A DNA stretch of 64,000 bases from Candidatus Desulfarcum epimagneticum (GCA_900659855.1 CAACVI010000001.1:301179-365178), one strand, 5' to 3'; counted from the stretch's first letter, positions 7,748 to 16,223 are shown. A program made the numbers and translations. The notes: generated from the sequence alone by a model not told the origin.

Positions 7748-9373
7748 TTACAGACCATAAAAGGAACGGATTTGATCCACGATTTCTTTTTCGGCGCCCT
7801 CTTTTCCAAACAGCGTTTCAAAACCCGCCTCATTTTCATGATGTTCCCGGATGATCTCGCTGAAATCCCGGGACAAAGAGGGCCTGCGCTCCAGTATCTC
7901 TTTCATAAGCGGCGGGCGGATGGCGATGAGATCGACGTGGCCGACGGCCTCGTAAGAGGACAGGCCCTTTGACAGTCCGGTCAGCAGTCTGATTTCTCCG
8001 AAAAAATCACCCGGATACAGAGTCTTTGAGCAGAGTTCCGGAACATGCTCTAAAAATCGCTCCCGGTCCTTTTCGTCCTCCAGCTCCGCCGCCAGAAGGG
8101 TGTGCAGCCGGATCGGGTCCAGGGTCCTGCGCGCCGCCTGTCGAACCAGGGTCCGGCCGATGGGCCCCACAAGGGGGACAAAATGTCGGGAAATCTCCTC
8201 AAGAGCTTCAGAACTCCACAAAAATTCAGATGCCTCCGCCGCCTCCTCTTCATCCGGCAGCGCGCACTCCTGCGAGACCTCGGGCATATACTCCCGGCGC
8301 GCCCTTCCGGCGGCGATGATGAACATGGCGTGTTTGAACCGTTTTTCAAACACGATGGGCTCTTTATTGGAAAACATCAATGTCTCCATATGGTCGGCCA
8401 GATACGTTTTTTCGTGTTTGTCCAGCGGTTTTAAAACAGGCGAGCTGAACAGAATTTTTGAATAATCCCCGGGCCGCAAATCCGAGTGGGGCTTTTGTTT
8501 TTCAAAAAAATGCGGCGCCGTTAAAACGCCGGGCTTTTTCCACACGTTGAGCACATCCACCCCGTTTCTTAAAAACGCGTACCAAATCCGCTCTTTCACC
8601 GCGGCCATGGCGGGAAACTGGGACATAAAATCCTTGCAGAAAAAGATGATGTCATAAAGATTCAGCCGGTCATCGGGGTCCATGTCGGTCATGTTGACGA
8701 TGACGGGCCGGGAGTCGTCCACCTGGGGGACGCTTAAGACCACCCGGGTCACGATTTCCCTTACTTTCTGCGGGGGGTGGGAAATGGGCGCGCATATTTT
8801 TATTTTCACCCAGACCGGCCGGCCTTTATGGAACACCTCCACATCGGCGGATGAGATTTTGCCGTTGGGCACCACGATAAGGGCGCCCGACAGGGTTCGG
8901 ATGGAAACCGAGCGCCATGTCAGCGCCTCTATTGCGCCCACGATATTTTTTAGACGCACGGTGTCGCCGATGTAAAAAATCTGTTCGACCTGGAGGGAGA
9001 GCCCGCTGAAAATGTTTCCCAGCGTCGCCTGCAGGGCGAAACCGACCACCGCCGTCAAAAGAGCCGATGTCGTCAATAAAGCCGCGATGTTCATGTTGAA
9101 CGCGAACTTCATCAGCAGGCCCCCGAGCGCCGCGTACAAAAATCCCGACACGATCACGCGCATCAGCTCCGACGGATTTTTTTGTGTGTCGGAGCCGAAT
9201 TTTTTTTCAACCGCCAGGTAAGTGATGGCCCGGACCGCGATAACGCCGGCAAAGACCCAGAAAATCCGGGAGACGTAAAAGAGGTATTTCTCATCGACAA
9301 AATCCGGGTGACCCGCCATAAAGAGGTAAACCAGCCCGATGATGAGGGTTAAAAGTATGAAAAATAATTTCAT
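7748..9373 (-). CDS. MscS-type channel with C-terminal cyclic-nucleotide-binding-like domain
   Basis: A membrane channel of about 541 residues. Several N-terminal TM helices lead to the MscS pore region (TAVVGFALQATLGNIFSGLSL) and beta domain (FYIGDTVRLKNIVGAIEALT, then IVVPNGKISS). The C-terminal part looks like a cyclic-nucleotide-binding domain interrupted by about 100 residues: a first half (LDKHEKTYLADHMETLMFSN, then FIIAAGRAR), an inserted helical segment with LVGPIGRTLVRQAARR, and a second half (YPGDFFGEIRLLTG). The frame can also start at TTG 9388, directly after the TAA of the upstream heme-sensor gene; ATG 9373 is chosen here without a strong ribosome site. Coupling to that sensor is likely. 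The gating ligand is unknown. Confidence 0.85.
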   Translation of the reverse strand: MKLFFILLTLIIGLVYLFMAGHPDFVDEKYLFYVSRIFWVFAGVIAVRAITYLAVEKKFGSDTQKNPSELMRVIVSGFLYAALGGLLMKFAFNMNIAALLTTSALLTAVVGFALQATLGNIFSGLSLQVEQIFYIGDTVRLKNIVGAIEALTWRSVSIRTLSGALIVVPNGKISSADVEVFHKGRPVWVKIKICAPISHPPQKVREIVTRVVLSVPQVDDSRPVIVNMTDMDPDDRLNLYDIIFFCKDFMSQFPAMAAVKERIWYAFLRNGVDVLNVWKKPGVLTAPHFFEKQKPHSDLRPGDYSKILFSSPVLKPLDKHEKTYLADHMETLMFSNKEPIVFEKRFKHAMFIIAAGRARREYMPEVSQECALPDEEEAAEASEFLWSSEALEEISRHFVPLVGPIGRTLVRQAARRTLDPIRLHTLLAAELEDEKDRERFLEHVPELCSKTLYPGDFFGEIRLLTGLSKGLSSYEAVGHVDLIAIRPPLMKEILERRPSLSRDFSEIIREHHENEAGFETLFGKEGAEKEIVDQIRSFYGL

Positions 9374-9388
9374 TTTTGATTTTATCAA

Positions 9389-10285
9389 TTAATCTTCTTT
9401 TGATTTCCCTTTGATTTTATCCATGGCCTTTTTCAGGCTGATGTCGATTCGCCGGATGGCCTGGGCGAGTTTTTTCATCTCCCGGCTGTGAATTTCGGGC
9501 AGGCCTTCCCCCGCGTTTTTCCCAAGGCTGATATTTTCCGTGATCCGGGTGATCCTTGAAAGGGGCCGGACCAGCCATCTGGAAATCATGAAATTGATGG
9601 AGACCAGCATCACGGCGAACAGGGCGATGAGGGATATAAACATGGTGAAAAGGCTTTCCACGGCTTTTTGCTTGGGAATCGACATGGGAACGGAGACCAG
9701 GTGCGCCCCCACCACTTCCCCGAGTTTCCAGTTCATTCCGTTCACCGGGCCGTATTTTTTCACCAGGTTTTTCGGGGCCGTCTCCGCGTCCGTGTGGCAT
9801 TTCAGGCATTTTTCATCGGTGATTCGAATGGGATAGGTGATATACAAATATTCTTCGCCCTTCTTTTCCCGGGTATAAACCATTTGTTTTTCCTCGGGAT
9901 GGTTGACATAATGCCGAAGAATCTCCACTTCCCACGAGGTCGGCAGGTTATCCAGATTCCTCGGGTTTGCGGCCACTTCCCGGTAGGTGTACTCCAGATG
10001 TTTTTCATCAATGAACTTAAACATCCGGTTCGCCGCGTAAGCCGGGACGGCCTGGGGATGAAACACGTCTTCGGACCCGCATATCTTTTCCCTGAACAAA
10101 GGCTCCACCTCTTCCGCGGTGTAGCGCCAGGCGGCGAAGGCGTTTTCCAGCACCACCTCCGCCTCCATAATGGCCTCATACTTGGCCTTGCCCATCTCCA
10201 CAGCGTAAAAAATAAATCCGATGATCAGAAACCCGGCTAAAAAAATAGAGCCGAATATCAAATTAAACTTTTTAATAAGCCCCAT
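9389..10285 (-). CDS. DUF3365 (Tll0287-like) c-heme sensor with HAMP domain
   Basis: A 298-residue membrane protein with TM1 at about 9-29, a periplasmic DUF3365/Tll0287-like domain, TM2 at about 211-232, and a HAMP linker ending the protein. A single c-type heme motif, CLKCH (160-164), follows YLYITYPIRI. Tll0287-like domains are thought to sense redox or gas ligands. No kinase, cyclase or methyl-accepting domain follows the HAMP, so signalling must go to a partner; the next gene, adjacent at the stop codon, is a MscS/cNMP-type channel. ATG 10285 with AAGAGAG upstream is preferred to TTG 10309. The start overlaps the preceding small gene by 14 bases. Confidence 0.82.
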   Translation of the reverse strand: MGLIKKFNLIFGSIFLAGFLIIGFIFYAVEMGKAKYEAIMEAEVVLENAFAAWRYTAEEVEPLFREKICGSEDVFHPQAVPAYAANRMFKFIDEKHLEYTYREVAANPRNLDNLPTSWEVEILRHYVNHPEEKQMVYTREKKGEEYLYITYPIRITDEKCLKCHTDAETAPKNLVKKYGPVNGMNWKLGEVVGAHLVSVPMSIPKQKAVESLFTMFISLIALFAVMLVSINFMISRWLVRPLSRITRITENISLGKNAGEGLPEIHSREMKKLAQAIRRIDISLKKAMDKIKGKSKED

Positions 10286-10544
10286 TTTTTTCTCTCTTGA
10301 TTTTTTCAATGTATGCTTTCATCATCATCATATCCTCCACCATCTCCCGGGTGAGGGTCCGGTCTATTTTATACGGCAGCGCCCGCCATCTTCTCACGCC
10401 GTCTCCTATCTTCAGCCGGCCCGTGTCCGTTTCCAGGCCCCATTCTCCGGACAGAAGCATGGGGTCGGCCCGGGTGAGATTTTTTTCCGTGTCCTGGAAA
10501 ACCTTGACCCGCAACGCTTTCATATGAGGATTGAATGTGTCCAT
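10272..10544 (-). CDS. Small protein with Mtd-type fibre N-terminal domain
   Basis: A 90-residue protein. Residues 12-60 are clearly related to residues 24-72 of the tail-fibre-like protein encoded at 5421-7679: RADPMLLSGEWGLETDTGRL and then KIGDGVRRWRALPYKID compare with the SKDPTLLSGELAYERDTGK and KIGNGIDPWNKLPYKVD block. A short Met-rich helix (MVEDMMMMKAYIEKI) follows, with no stalk. It is either an independent small adaptor or a truncated duplicate of the fibre anchor. GGAGA lies about 10 bases before ATG 10544, and its 3' end overlaps the heme-sensor gene, which favours expression. Confidence 0.7.
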   Translation of the reverse strand: MDTFNPHMKALRVKVFQDTEKNLTRADPMLLSGEWGLETDTGRLKIGDGVRRWRALPYKIDRTLTREMVEDMMMMKAYIEKIKREKNGAY

Positions 10545-10550
10545 ACGTCT

Positions 10551-10736
10551 TCAGTCTCCGTTTCGCCGCCGCTCCTTATTCTTAGAATTTTCAGGCGGCT
10601 CATCGCCGTCGTCAGAAGGGATTATTTTATATCCGAGCGGCTCCGCCAGAAGCTCCAGCGCTCCTTCCACCACCTCTTCCGCCCCTTTTTCCTTAAGGGC
10701 CATGAGCATGTCTTTCAGTTTTGACAGGGGATTCAT
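10551..10736 (-). CDS. 61-residue partial duplicate of the CII-like regulator
   Basis: Residues 1-41 (NPLSKLKDMLMALKEKGAEE, then ELLAEPLGYKIIP) align without gaps to residues 55-95 of the 164-residue protein encoded at 10958-11452 (NPLEKLKLMLIDVKEKGDEE, then RLLARPLGYDISP). The N-terminal DNA-binding-like part and the C-terminal helices are missing. An in-frame stop lies just upstream, so it does not extend, and no convincing ribosome site precedes ATG 10736. It may be a small gene or the surviving piece of a duplicated gene. It ends 6 bases before the Mtd-type small gene. Confidence 0.45.
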   Translation of the reverse strand: MNPLSKLKDMLMALKEKGAEEVVEGALELLAEPLGYKIIPSDDGDEPPENSKNKERRRNGD

Positions 10737-10877
10737 TTCGCGTTTTTAAAAATGTCGTCGGCCCCGGGCCGCCGGATCATAAAAAGCCGACGGCGCGAAG
10801 GCATGGATGTGAATAAAGAAAACCCCCAAAGCCGAGAGACAGGCGCTTTGTGGATCGATTTGAAGGGAGTGTCACTC

Positions 10878-10923
10878 AAAAAAAAAAAATTGTCCACTTC
10901 ATAAAAAACAGACTTTGAAGTGG
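10878..10923 (-). terminator. Rho-independent terminator after the CII-like gene
   Basis: Reading the minus strand, CCACTTCA...TGAAGTGG forms an 8-bp stem with a 14-base loop, followed four bases later by a run of 12 T. It separates the CII-like gene from the genes downstream of it, so the regulator can be transcribed alone. A perfect palindrome CGAACGTTCG (10931-10940) lies just before it and could be an operator. The rest of 10740-10957 shows no gene. Confidence 0.75.
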
Positions 10924-10957
10924 CTATTTTCGAACGTTCGTGATATATAAAAAAGTT

Positions 10958-11452
10958 TTACTTTTTTTTACCTATAAAAATTTGAATCTCCGTGATGCTG
11001 GCCTTGACTCTGTCGATTATGGCTTGGAGTTCTGATTTCTCGTCGGTATCCAGTTTTTTTTTATGCAGACGTTTGGAGGTGAAATAAAACACTTCCGCAA
11101 TGTTTGAGAACAGCCGGCTGAAAATATCAATTTTATTTATTTCCCGGGAAATATCGGGAGGGGGGCTCATGGGGGATATGTCGTACCCAAGCGGCCTTGC
11201 CAGAAGCCGCAGGGTCGCCTGGATGGTCTCTTCGTCTCCTTTTTCTTTTACATCGATGAGCATGAGCTTTAATTTTTCCAGGGGATTGATGGAGCGCACT
11301 TCACAGTGATCGGGGTCGGCCCCCCAGGCATAGATTTGCCGTTTGCTTTTTTTCCAGTGGCTGGCCAGATAGCTTACACCGAGTATCTTTCGGGCCTCCT
11401 GAAACACATGATGCATTTCTGAAATTTTTTTTTCGCGGCGATTGTCTCCCAT
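10958..11452 (-). CDS. Phage CII-like regulatory protein
   Basis: A 164-residue protein. Residues 14-95 (HHVFQEARKILGVSYLASHW, then KSKRQIYAWGADP and the NPLEKLKLML block) resemble phage regulatory proteins of the CII/CP76 type, in which an N-terminal helix-turn-helix recognises DNA (…VSYLASHWKKSKRQIYAW…) and a later helical block oligomerises. Residues 110-164 add two helices of unknown role ending in Lys-rich sequence. GGAGGAG is well placed before ATG 11452. It is the first gene of the minus-strand island and has its own terminator. Its middle block is duplicated in the 61-residue ORF downstream. The family assignment is moderate. Confidence 0.6.
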   Translation of the reverse strand: MGDNRREKKISEMHHVFQEARKILGVSYLASHWKKSKRQIYAWGADPDHCEVRSINPLEKLKLMLIDVKEKGDEETIQATLRLLARPLGYDISPMSPPPDISREINKIDIFSRLFSNIAEVFYFTSKRLHKKKLDTDEKSELQAIIDRVKASITEIQIFIGKKK

Positions 11453-11610
11453 GAACTCCTCCGGTTACGTTTGATTTTTTCAATTTTCCCTGGTATTTTC
11501 GGGGCCGCCCGGTGGATGGGCGTGTCCAAACGAGTTCAAATACCACAAAATTAGAAAAATTACGAGGAATTTTAATGGGTTGCGATTGTTTAAAAAGCCG
11601 GGGGCTTTTC

Positions 11611-11779
11611 CTTTAGGGTTCGCTCAAAAATCAGTTTACAATTTTGGGAGTTAAGTCGCCTGTCTGACAAGGCGTGAAAACTTGAGGCATATCGGGATAT
11701 GCCGAGTTTTCATAACGCGGTCAGGCAGGATGAATTGGCTTCCAAAATGTAAAGTTATTTTTGAGCGAGCCCTTAGGGA
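11611..11779. repeat. 169-bp imperfect palindrome (MITE-like)
   Basis: Centred near 11695. The outer arms (TTCGCTCAAAAATCAG... and ...TATTTTTGAGCGAGC) and the inner arms (CCTGTCTGACAAGG and the complementary CGGTCAGGCAGG; GAGGCATATC/GATATGCCGA) pair along almost the full length with scattered mismatches. No protein is encoded. A length under 200 bp with terminal inverted arms, in an intergenic region next to a phage-like island, suits a miniature inverted-repeat element or a very long RNA hairpin at the 3' end of the degP-like transcript. No clear target duplication was found. The remaining bases of 11453-11849 show nothing else. Confidence 0.75.
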
Positions 11780-11849
11780 AGGATTGAAAAAAGAGGGAAA
11801 GACGGGCGGGTCGCTCAATGACGGAGAGGGCGTCTGGGGAAAGGCCCGG

Positions 11850-13268
11850 TCACATCTTCAGCGTGATGTAATAGCCCTGGCCGCCCCTGAGCAAAAGGAC
11901 GACCATGGATTTTTTGGTCCGGTATTTGACCATGGCTTTTTTAAAGTCCCGGACATTGGCGATTTCAATTTCATCGATCCGGGAGATGACATCACCGGGC
12001 TCGGCGCCGACGCGGCCCAGGCGGGAAGACGGGTCCACAAAGGTGATCCGCACGCCGGAAATCCGGCGCCGAAGCCGGTTTGCAAGCCCCAGGTCCTCGA
12101 TTTCGATTCCCAGACGCTCCCGGGCGAAATCCAGCGCCCGCTCTTCAGGGAACAGGGCGGTTTTCACCCGCGCGTTGATTTTTTTGTTTTTTCTTAAAAG
12201 GACCAGCCCGACCCGGTCCCCGGGCGAAAGATCCCGGGCCAGGGCCTCGTAGTCTTCTTTTGACTCAACGCTTCGGCCGTTTAAGGACTGAAGAATGTCC
12301 CCCTGGCGGACCCCGGCTTTAAACGCCGGGCTTTGTCTCTCCACCCCGGCCACCATCAGGCCCTGGCCGCCCCCTTTCAGGTATGATCTCAGGCGCTCGT
12401 CCATCTCCTGGACCCGGACGCCGATCCAGGCCGGGACCACCTCCCCGTATTGGATCAAATCCTCCACAATGCGCCGGGCCCGGCCGATGGGGATGGCGAA
12501 TCCGATGCCCTGGGCCTTGGCGTATATGGCCGTGTTGATCCCGATCAGCTCACCGTTGATGTTGAGAAGGGGCCCCCCGCTGTTGCCGGGGTTGATGGAG
12601 GCGTCGGTCTGGATGAAATCCCGGTACAGACGGTCCTGGGTCTTGACGCTTCGGTTCAGGGCGCTGACCACGCCTGTGGTCACCGTGTGGGAAAAGCCAA
12701 AGGGATTTCCGATGGCGATGACGGTCTCGCCGGGCATGATGTCGTTTGAGTCTCCCATTTCGATGGAGGGAAGGGGCTCTTTGGACGATATTTTTAAAAC
12801 CGACAGGTCGGAGTCGGGGTCGGCGCCCACCACCTGGGCCTCAAACTCCCGCTCGTCCTTGAGCGCCGCCGTGATGGCGCCGGCGTTGGCCACCACATGG
12901 GCGTTGGTGAGAATGTAGCCCCTTTTTCCGTCAATGATCACCCCGGAGCCCAGACTGGTCCTTTCGTAGCGCCTCGGGCGCCGGGATTCAAAGAATTCTT
13001 TAAAAAAGGAGTCGAAAAACGGGTCGGCCCCGAAGGCGGAAAAGGGGTTGGGGCGACGTTCCACGCTTTTTTTGGAGCTGATGTTCACCACCGCCGGGCC
13101 CACCTTCCGGACGGCGGCCACCACGGGAGTCTCACGGTTATAAGGCGCGGCCTGGGCCGGGCGGTCCCAAACGGCGGCGGCCAGAAAGGCCGGGGCCAGA
13201 AGGGACGCGAAAGCGCCCATGGCCCACTTCATGGCCGTTTGCCTGAATGTCGAATTTAGATGGGGCAT
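11850..13268 (-). CDS. degP: Do/HtrA-type periplasmic serine protease
   Basis: A 472-residue periplasmic protease/chaperone for misfolded envelope proteins. It has an N-terminal signal peptide (ends near AQA, about residue 40). The trypsin-like domain carries the triad His (LTNAHVV), Asp (DPDSDLSVL) and Ser (NPGNSGGPLL). Two PDZ domains follow: the first with WIGVRVQEMDERL and AGVRQGDILQSLNG, the second with the VGAEPGDVISRIDEIEI carboxylate-binding loop. Length and order are those of DegP/DegQ/MucD proteins; which member it is cannot be fixed. It is transcribed divergently from the radical-SAM gene at 13351, with an AT-rich spacer between them, and reads toward the palindrome. Confidence 0.92.
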   Translation of the reverse strand: MPHLNSTFRQTAMKWAMGAFASLLAPAFLAAAVWDRPAQAAPYNRETPVVAAVRKVGPAVVNISSKKSVERRPNPFSAFGADPFFDSFFKEFFESRRPRRYERTSLGSGVIIDGKRGYILTNAHVVANAGAITAALKDEREFEAQVVGADPDSDLSVLKISSKEPLPSIEMGDSNDIMPGETVIAIGNPFGFSHTVTTGVVSALNRSVKTQDRLYRDFIQTDASINPGNSGGPLLNINGELIGINTAIYAKAQGIGFAIPIGRARRIVEDLIQYGEVVPAWIGVRVQEMDERLRSYLKGGGQGLMVAGVERQSPAFKAGVRQGDILQSLNGRSVESKEDYEALARDLSPGDRVGLVLLRKNKKINARVKTALFPEERALDFARERLGIEIEDLGLANRLRRRISGVRITFVDPSSRLGRVGAEPGDVISRIDEIEIANVRDFKKAMVKYRTKKSMVVLLLRGGQGYYITLKM

Positions 13269-13350
13269 ATTTCTTGTTTATTTTTTGGGTTTTTTAAGGT
13301 ATGTTTAAAATTTTTATTTATTCCCGCGAGTAAGGAATCCAAAGGCGGCC

Positions 13351-15882
13351 ATGAAACCAAAAACCATGCGCGACCTCCTCCCTTTTGTGGAGATGCCCAG
13401 CCGTTACTTGGGCTCTGAAGTCAATATCATAAAAAAAGACGCCGGCAAAGTAAAGTTAAATTTCGCCCTGGCCTTTCCCGATCTGTATGAGATCGGAACC
13501 TCCCATTTCGGGATCCAGATCCTTTACACCCTTTTAAATCGCCACCGGGACATCTGGGCCCAGAGGGTGTTCGCGCCGGCCATGGACATGGAGCGGCGCA
13601 TGAGGGACTCCGGGGCTCCCCTGTCCGCCCTGGAGTCGGGGGCGCCTTTGAAAGAGTTCGATATTTTAGGTTTTTCCCTTCTTTACGAACTCAACTACAC
13701 CAACATGCTGGGAATGCTGGATCTGGCCGGCATTCCCTTTTACTCCGCCCAAAGAGACGGCTCTTTTCCCATGCTTATCGCCGGGGGGCCGTGCATGTGC
13801 GATCCCGAGCCGGTGGCGGATTTTTTCGACGCCGTTTTAATCGGCGACGGAGAAAAGGCGGCCCTTGAGATGGCCGACGCCTGGCTTTTGTGGAAGGCGG
13901 GCGCCGGCGCGGACAAAAACCGCCTTCTGGACATGTGGTCGAAAATAGATGGGGTTTACATTCCGTCTTTTTACACGCCGGTGTATGATCAGAATGGGTT
14001 TCAGACCCTTTTGCCCGCCGACGGGTCCCGAAAACCCCCTCGGGTCAGCCGGGCCGTGGTCCCGGATCTCGATGCGGCGCCCTTTCCTCTTTCCCCCATC
14101 GTGCCCTTTGGCCGGCCCGTTCACGACCGCCTTCGCCTGGAGGTGATGCGGGGCTGCTGCCGGGGATGCCGGTTCTGCCAGGCGGGCATGATTTACCGGC
14201 CGGTCCGGGAACGATCGGTGGGCCGCCTGCTGGATTTTTCCGCAAAATCCCTGGACGCCACCGGCTACGACGAGCTGTCCCTTCTGTCTTTGAGCACAGG
14301 GGATTTCTCCCGCCTGACGCCTCTGATGGAAGGGCTCATGAGACGCCATGAAAAGGAGCGCGTGGCCGTGTCTCTTCCCTCGCTTCGGGCCGACGCCCTG
14401 ACCCCGGGGCTCATGGAGCTGATCAAACGGGTGAGAAAAACCGGGTTCACCATCGCGCCGGAGGCCGGGACTCAGCGGATGCGCGATGTCATCAACAAAA
14501 ACATATCCGAAGACGAGATCGTCTCCACCGTTCGCCACGCCTTTTCCCTGGGCTGGCAGGTCATCAAACTGTATTTTATGGTCGGGCTTCCCGGGGAGAC
14601 CGACGCCGATGTGAAAGGCATCGCGGATTTGGCCCGGAGCCTGTGGCGTTTGAAGGAGGTGAAATCCCGGGGAGGGCGGATCCATGTGAGCGTGGCCGCC
14701 TTTGTGCCCAAGCCCCACACCCCGTTCCAGTGGGCCTCCCAGGCCGGGCTGGAGGAGTCCCGGGAAAAAATCGAGTGGCTCAAACGGCATATCAGAATGC
14801 CGGGGACCCGGGTCAAATGGCAAAATCCCCAGCTGAGCCTTCTGGAGGGGCTTTGGGCCCGGGGAGACCGGAGGCTTTCCAAACTCCTTGAAACGGCCTT
14901 TGAAAAGGGATGCCGGTTTGACGGGTGGAGCGACCATTTTCAATTTGATCTTTGGATGGAGGCCATTTCAGAGACAGGGATCGACGCGGATTTTTTCACC
15001 CAGAGACAAAGAGACACCGGCGAGCCCCTTCCCTGGGATTTCATCGGCGGCATGCCGGACAAGGCATTTTTAAAGGCGGAGTGGGCCCGTTCCCTGGCCG
15101 GGGAAAAGACCCCGGACTGCCGGGGAGGGGAGTGCGGCGGTTGCGGGGTCTGCGATTTTGACGCCGTGAAAATCAGGGAGGCGTCGCAAAAAACCCTTTC
15201 CGAAGACCCGCTGAAACCCCATGGGAAAACCGAGCCGTCCGGTTTTCGGGACGGCATTTTCCAAACCCTGGCCGCGGTTTACTCCAAAACCGGCAAGGCG
15301 AAATATTTCGGGCATCTTGAGATGGCCCATATTTTTTTGCGGGCGCTGAGGCGATCCGGGATTCCCGTCAGGCATTCCCAGGGGTTTCACCCCAAGCCCA
15401 AAGTGTCCTTTGAGGACAGCCTGCCCATCCATATTGAAAGCCTGGACGAACGGTTTTATATCGAAACGTCCCTTAAAACCCGGCCCGAAGACGTGGCGGC
15501 CGGTTTAAATGAGACCCTGCCCGAGGGCCTTGAGATCCTGGACTGCTTCCCGGTTCCCGGGAAAAAAAGCGCCCCGGCGCCCGGCGCCCATCATTACCGG
15601 GTCCGGTTAAAGACAGGGGAGTTTCGCCAAAGGGATCTGGACGCGTTTTTAAAGGCCGATGAGTGGATGGTCTTAAAGAAAAACAAGAAGGGAAAGGAAA
15701 AAAAGATCGATCTTAAAAAGATGGCGCGGCGTGTTGAGATGGTTTCAAAAAAAGAATTAAAAATGACTGTGGCCCTGGAAGGGGGACAACGGCCAAGGCC
15801 CCCGGTGTTTTTGAAAGAAATATTTTCCCTGGATGACGATGACATCCTGGCCGCGACCATCGTGAAAACAGGTCGGGAATAA
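13351..15882 (+). CDS. B12-binding-like/radical SAM protein fused to DUF2344
   Basis: An 843-residue protein. It begins with a Rossmann-type N-terminal region of the TIGR03960 group (LNFALAFPDLYEIGTSHFGI), followed by a radical-SAM core whose [4Fe-4S] cysteines are in GCCRGCRFC (about residues 268-276), with IAPEAGTQRMRDVINKN and GLPGETDADV later. The last 200 residues (TGKAKYFGHLEMAHIFLRAL, then RHSQGFHPKPKVSF) are a DUF2344/TIGR03936 domain, which is a separate gene in many bacteria. The substrate is unknown; a tRNA or rRNA modification role is often suspected. The C-terminal tail is Lys-rich. It is monocistronic here and divergent from degP. Confidence 0.9.
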   Translation: MKPKTMRDLLPFVEMPSRYLGSEVNIIKKDAGKVKLNFALAFPDLYEIGTSHFGIQILYTLLNRHRDIWAQRVFAPAMDMERRMRDSGAPLSALESGAPLKEFDILGFSLLYELNYTNMLGMLDLAGIPFYSAQRDGSFPMLIAGGPCMCDPEPVADFFDAVLIGDGEKAALEMADAWLLWKAGAGADKNRLLDMWSKIDGVYIPSFYTPVYDQNGFQTLLPADGSRKPPRVSRAVVPDLDAAPFPLSPIVPFGRPVHDRLRLEVMRGCCRGCRFCQAGMIYRPVRERSVGRLLDFSAKSLDATGYDELSLLSLSTGDFSRLTPLMEGLMRRHEKERVAVSLPSLRADALTPGLMELIKRVRKTGFTIAPEAGTQRMRDVINKNISEDEIVSTVRHAFSLGWQVIKLYFMVGLPGETDADVKGIADLARSLWRLKEVKSRGGRIHVSVAAFVPKPHTPFQWASQAGLEESREKIEWLKRHIRMPGTRVKWQNPQLSLLEGLWARGDRRLSKLLETAFEKGCRFDGWSDHFQFDLWMEAISETGIDADFFTQRQRDTGEPLPWDFIGGMPDKAFLKAEWARSLAGEKTPDCRGGECGGCGVCDFDAVKIREASQKTLSEDPLKPHGKTEPSGFRDGIFQTLAAVYSKTGKAKYFGHLEMAHIFLRALRRSGIPVRHSQGFHPKPKVSFEDSLPIHIESLDERFYIETSLKTRPEDVAAGLNETLPEGLEILDCFPVPGKKSAPAPGAHHYRVRLKTGEFRQRDLDAFLKADEWMVLKKNKKGKEKKIDLKKMARRVEMVSKKELKMTVALEGGQRPRPPVFLKEIFSLDDDDILAATIVKTGRE

Positions 15883-15981
15883 TTTTTTACGACGCTGTCC
15901 CGTGATTTTTTACGGGTTTATCAATCTTAGGGCCGAGGCTGATTAGCGCTTGCGGCGACCCCAAAAGCGTGATATGAATTT

Positions 15982-16094
15982 GAGTTTGTTGAGTTTGTTG
16001 AGTTTGTTGAGTTTGTTGAGTTTGTTGAGTTTGTTGAGTTTGTTGAGTTTGTTGAGTTTGTTGAGTTTGTTGAGTTTGTTGAGTTTGTTGAGTT
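15982..16094. repeat. Tandem 9-bp repeat, 12 perfect copies
   Basis: The unit GAGTTTGTT is repeated 12 times without a mismatch (15982-16089), plus a partial copy, ending 32 bases before the tRNA-Pro gene. Because 9 is a multiple of 3 it gives open frames on both strands (for example poly Thr-Gln-Gln or Leu-Asn-Lys), which are artefacts. Such a perfect array is probably variable in copy number between strains through slippage. Confidence 0.95.
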
Positions 16095-16126
16095 CGGGGG
16101 ATTTTTTTCCCGATGCCTGAACATGT

Positions 16127-16203
<77 letters not shown>

Positions 16204-16223
16204 TTTTTGAATCAAAAATTTAA

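Noticed and set aside
15982-16094. CRISPR array
   Set aside because: Units are 9 bp and contiguous with no spacers; it is a simple tandem repeat.
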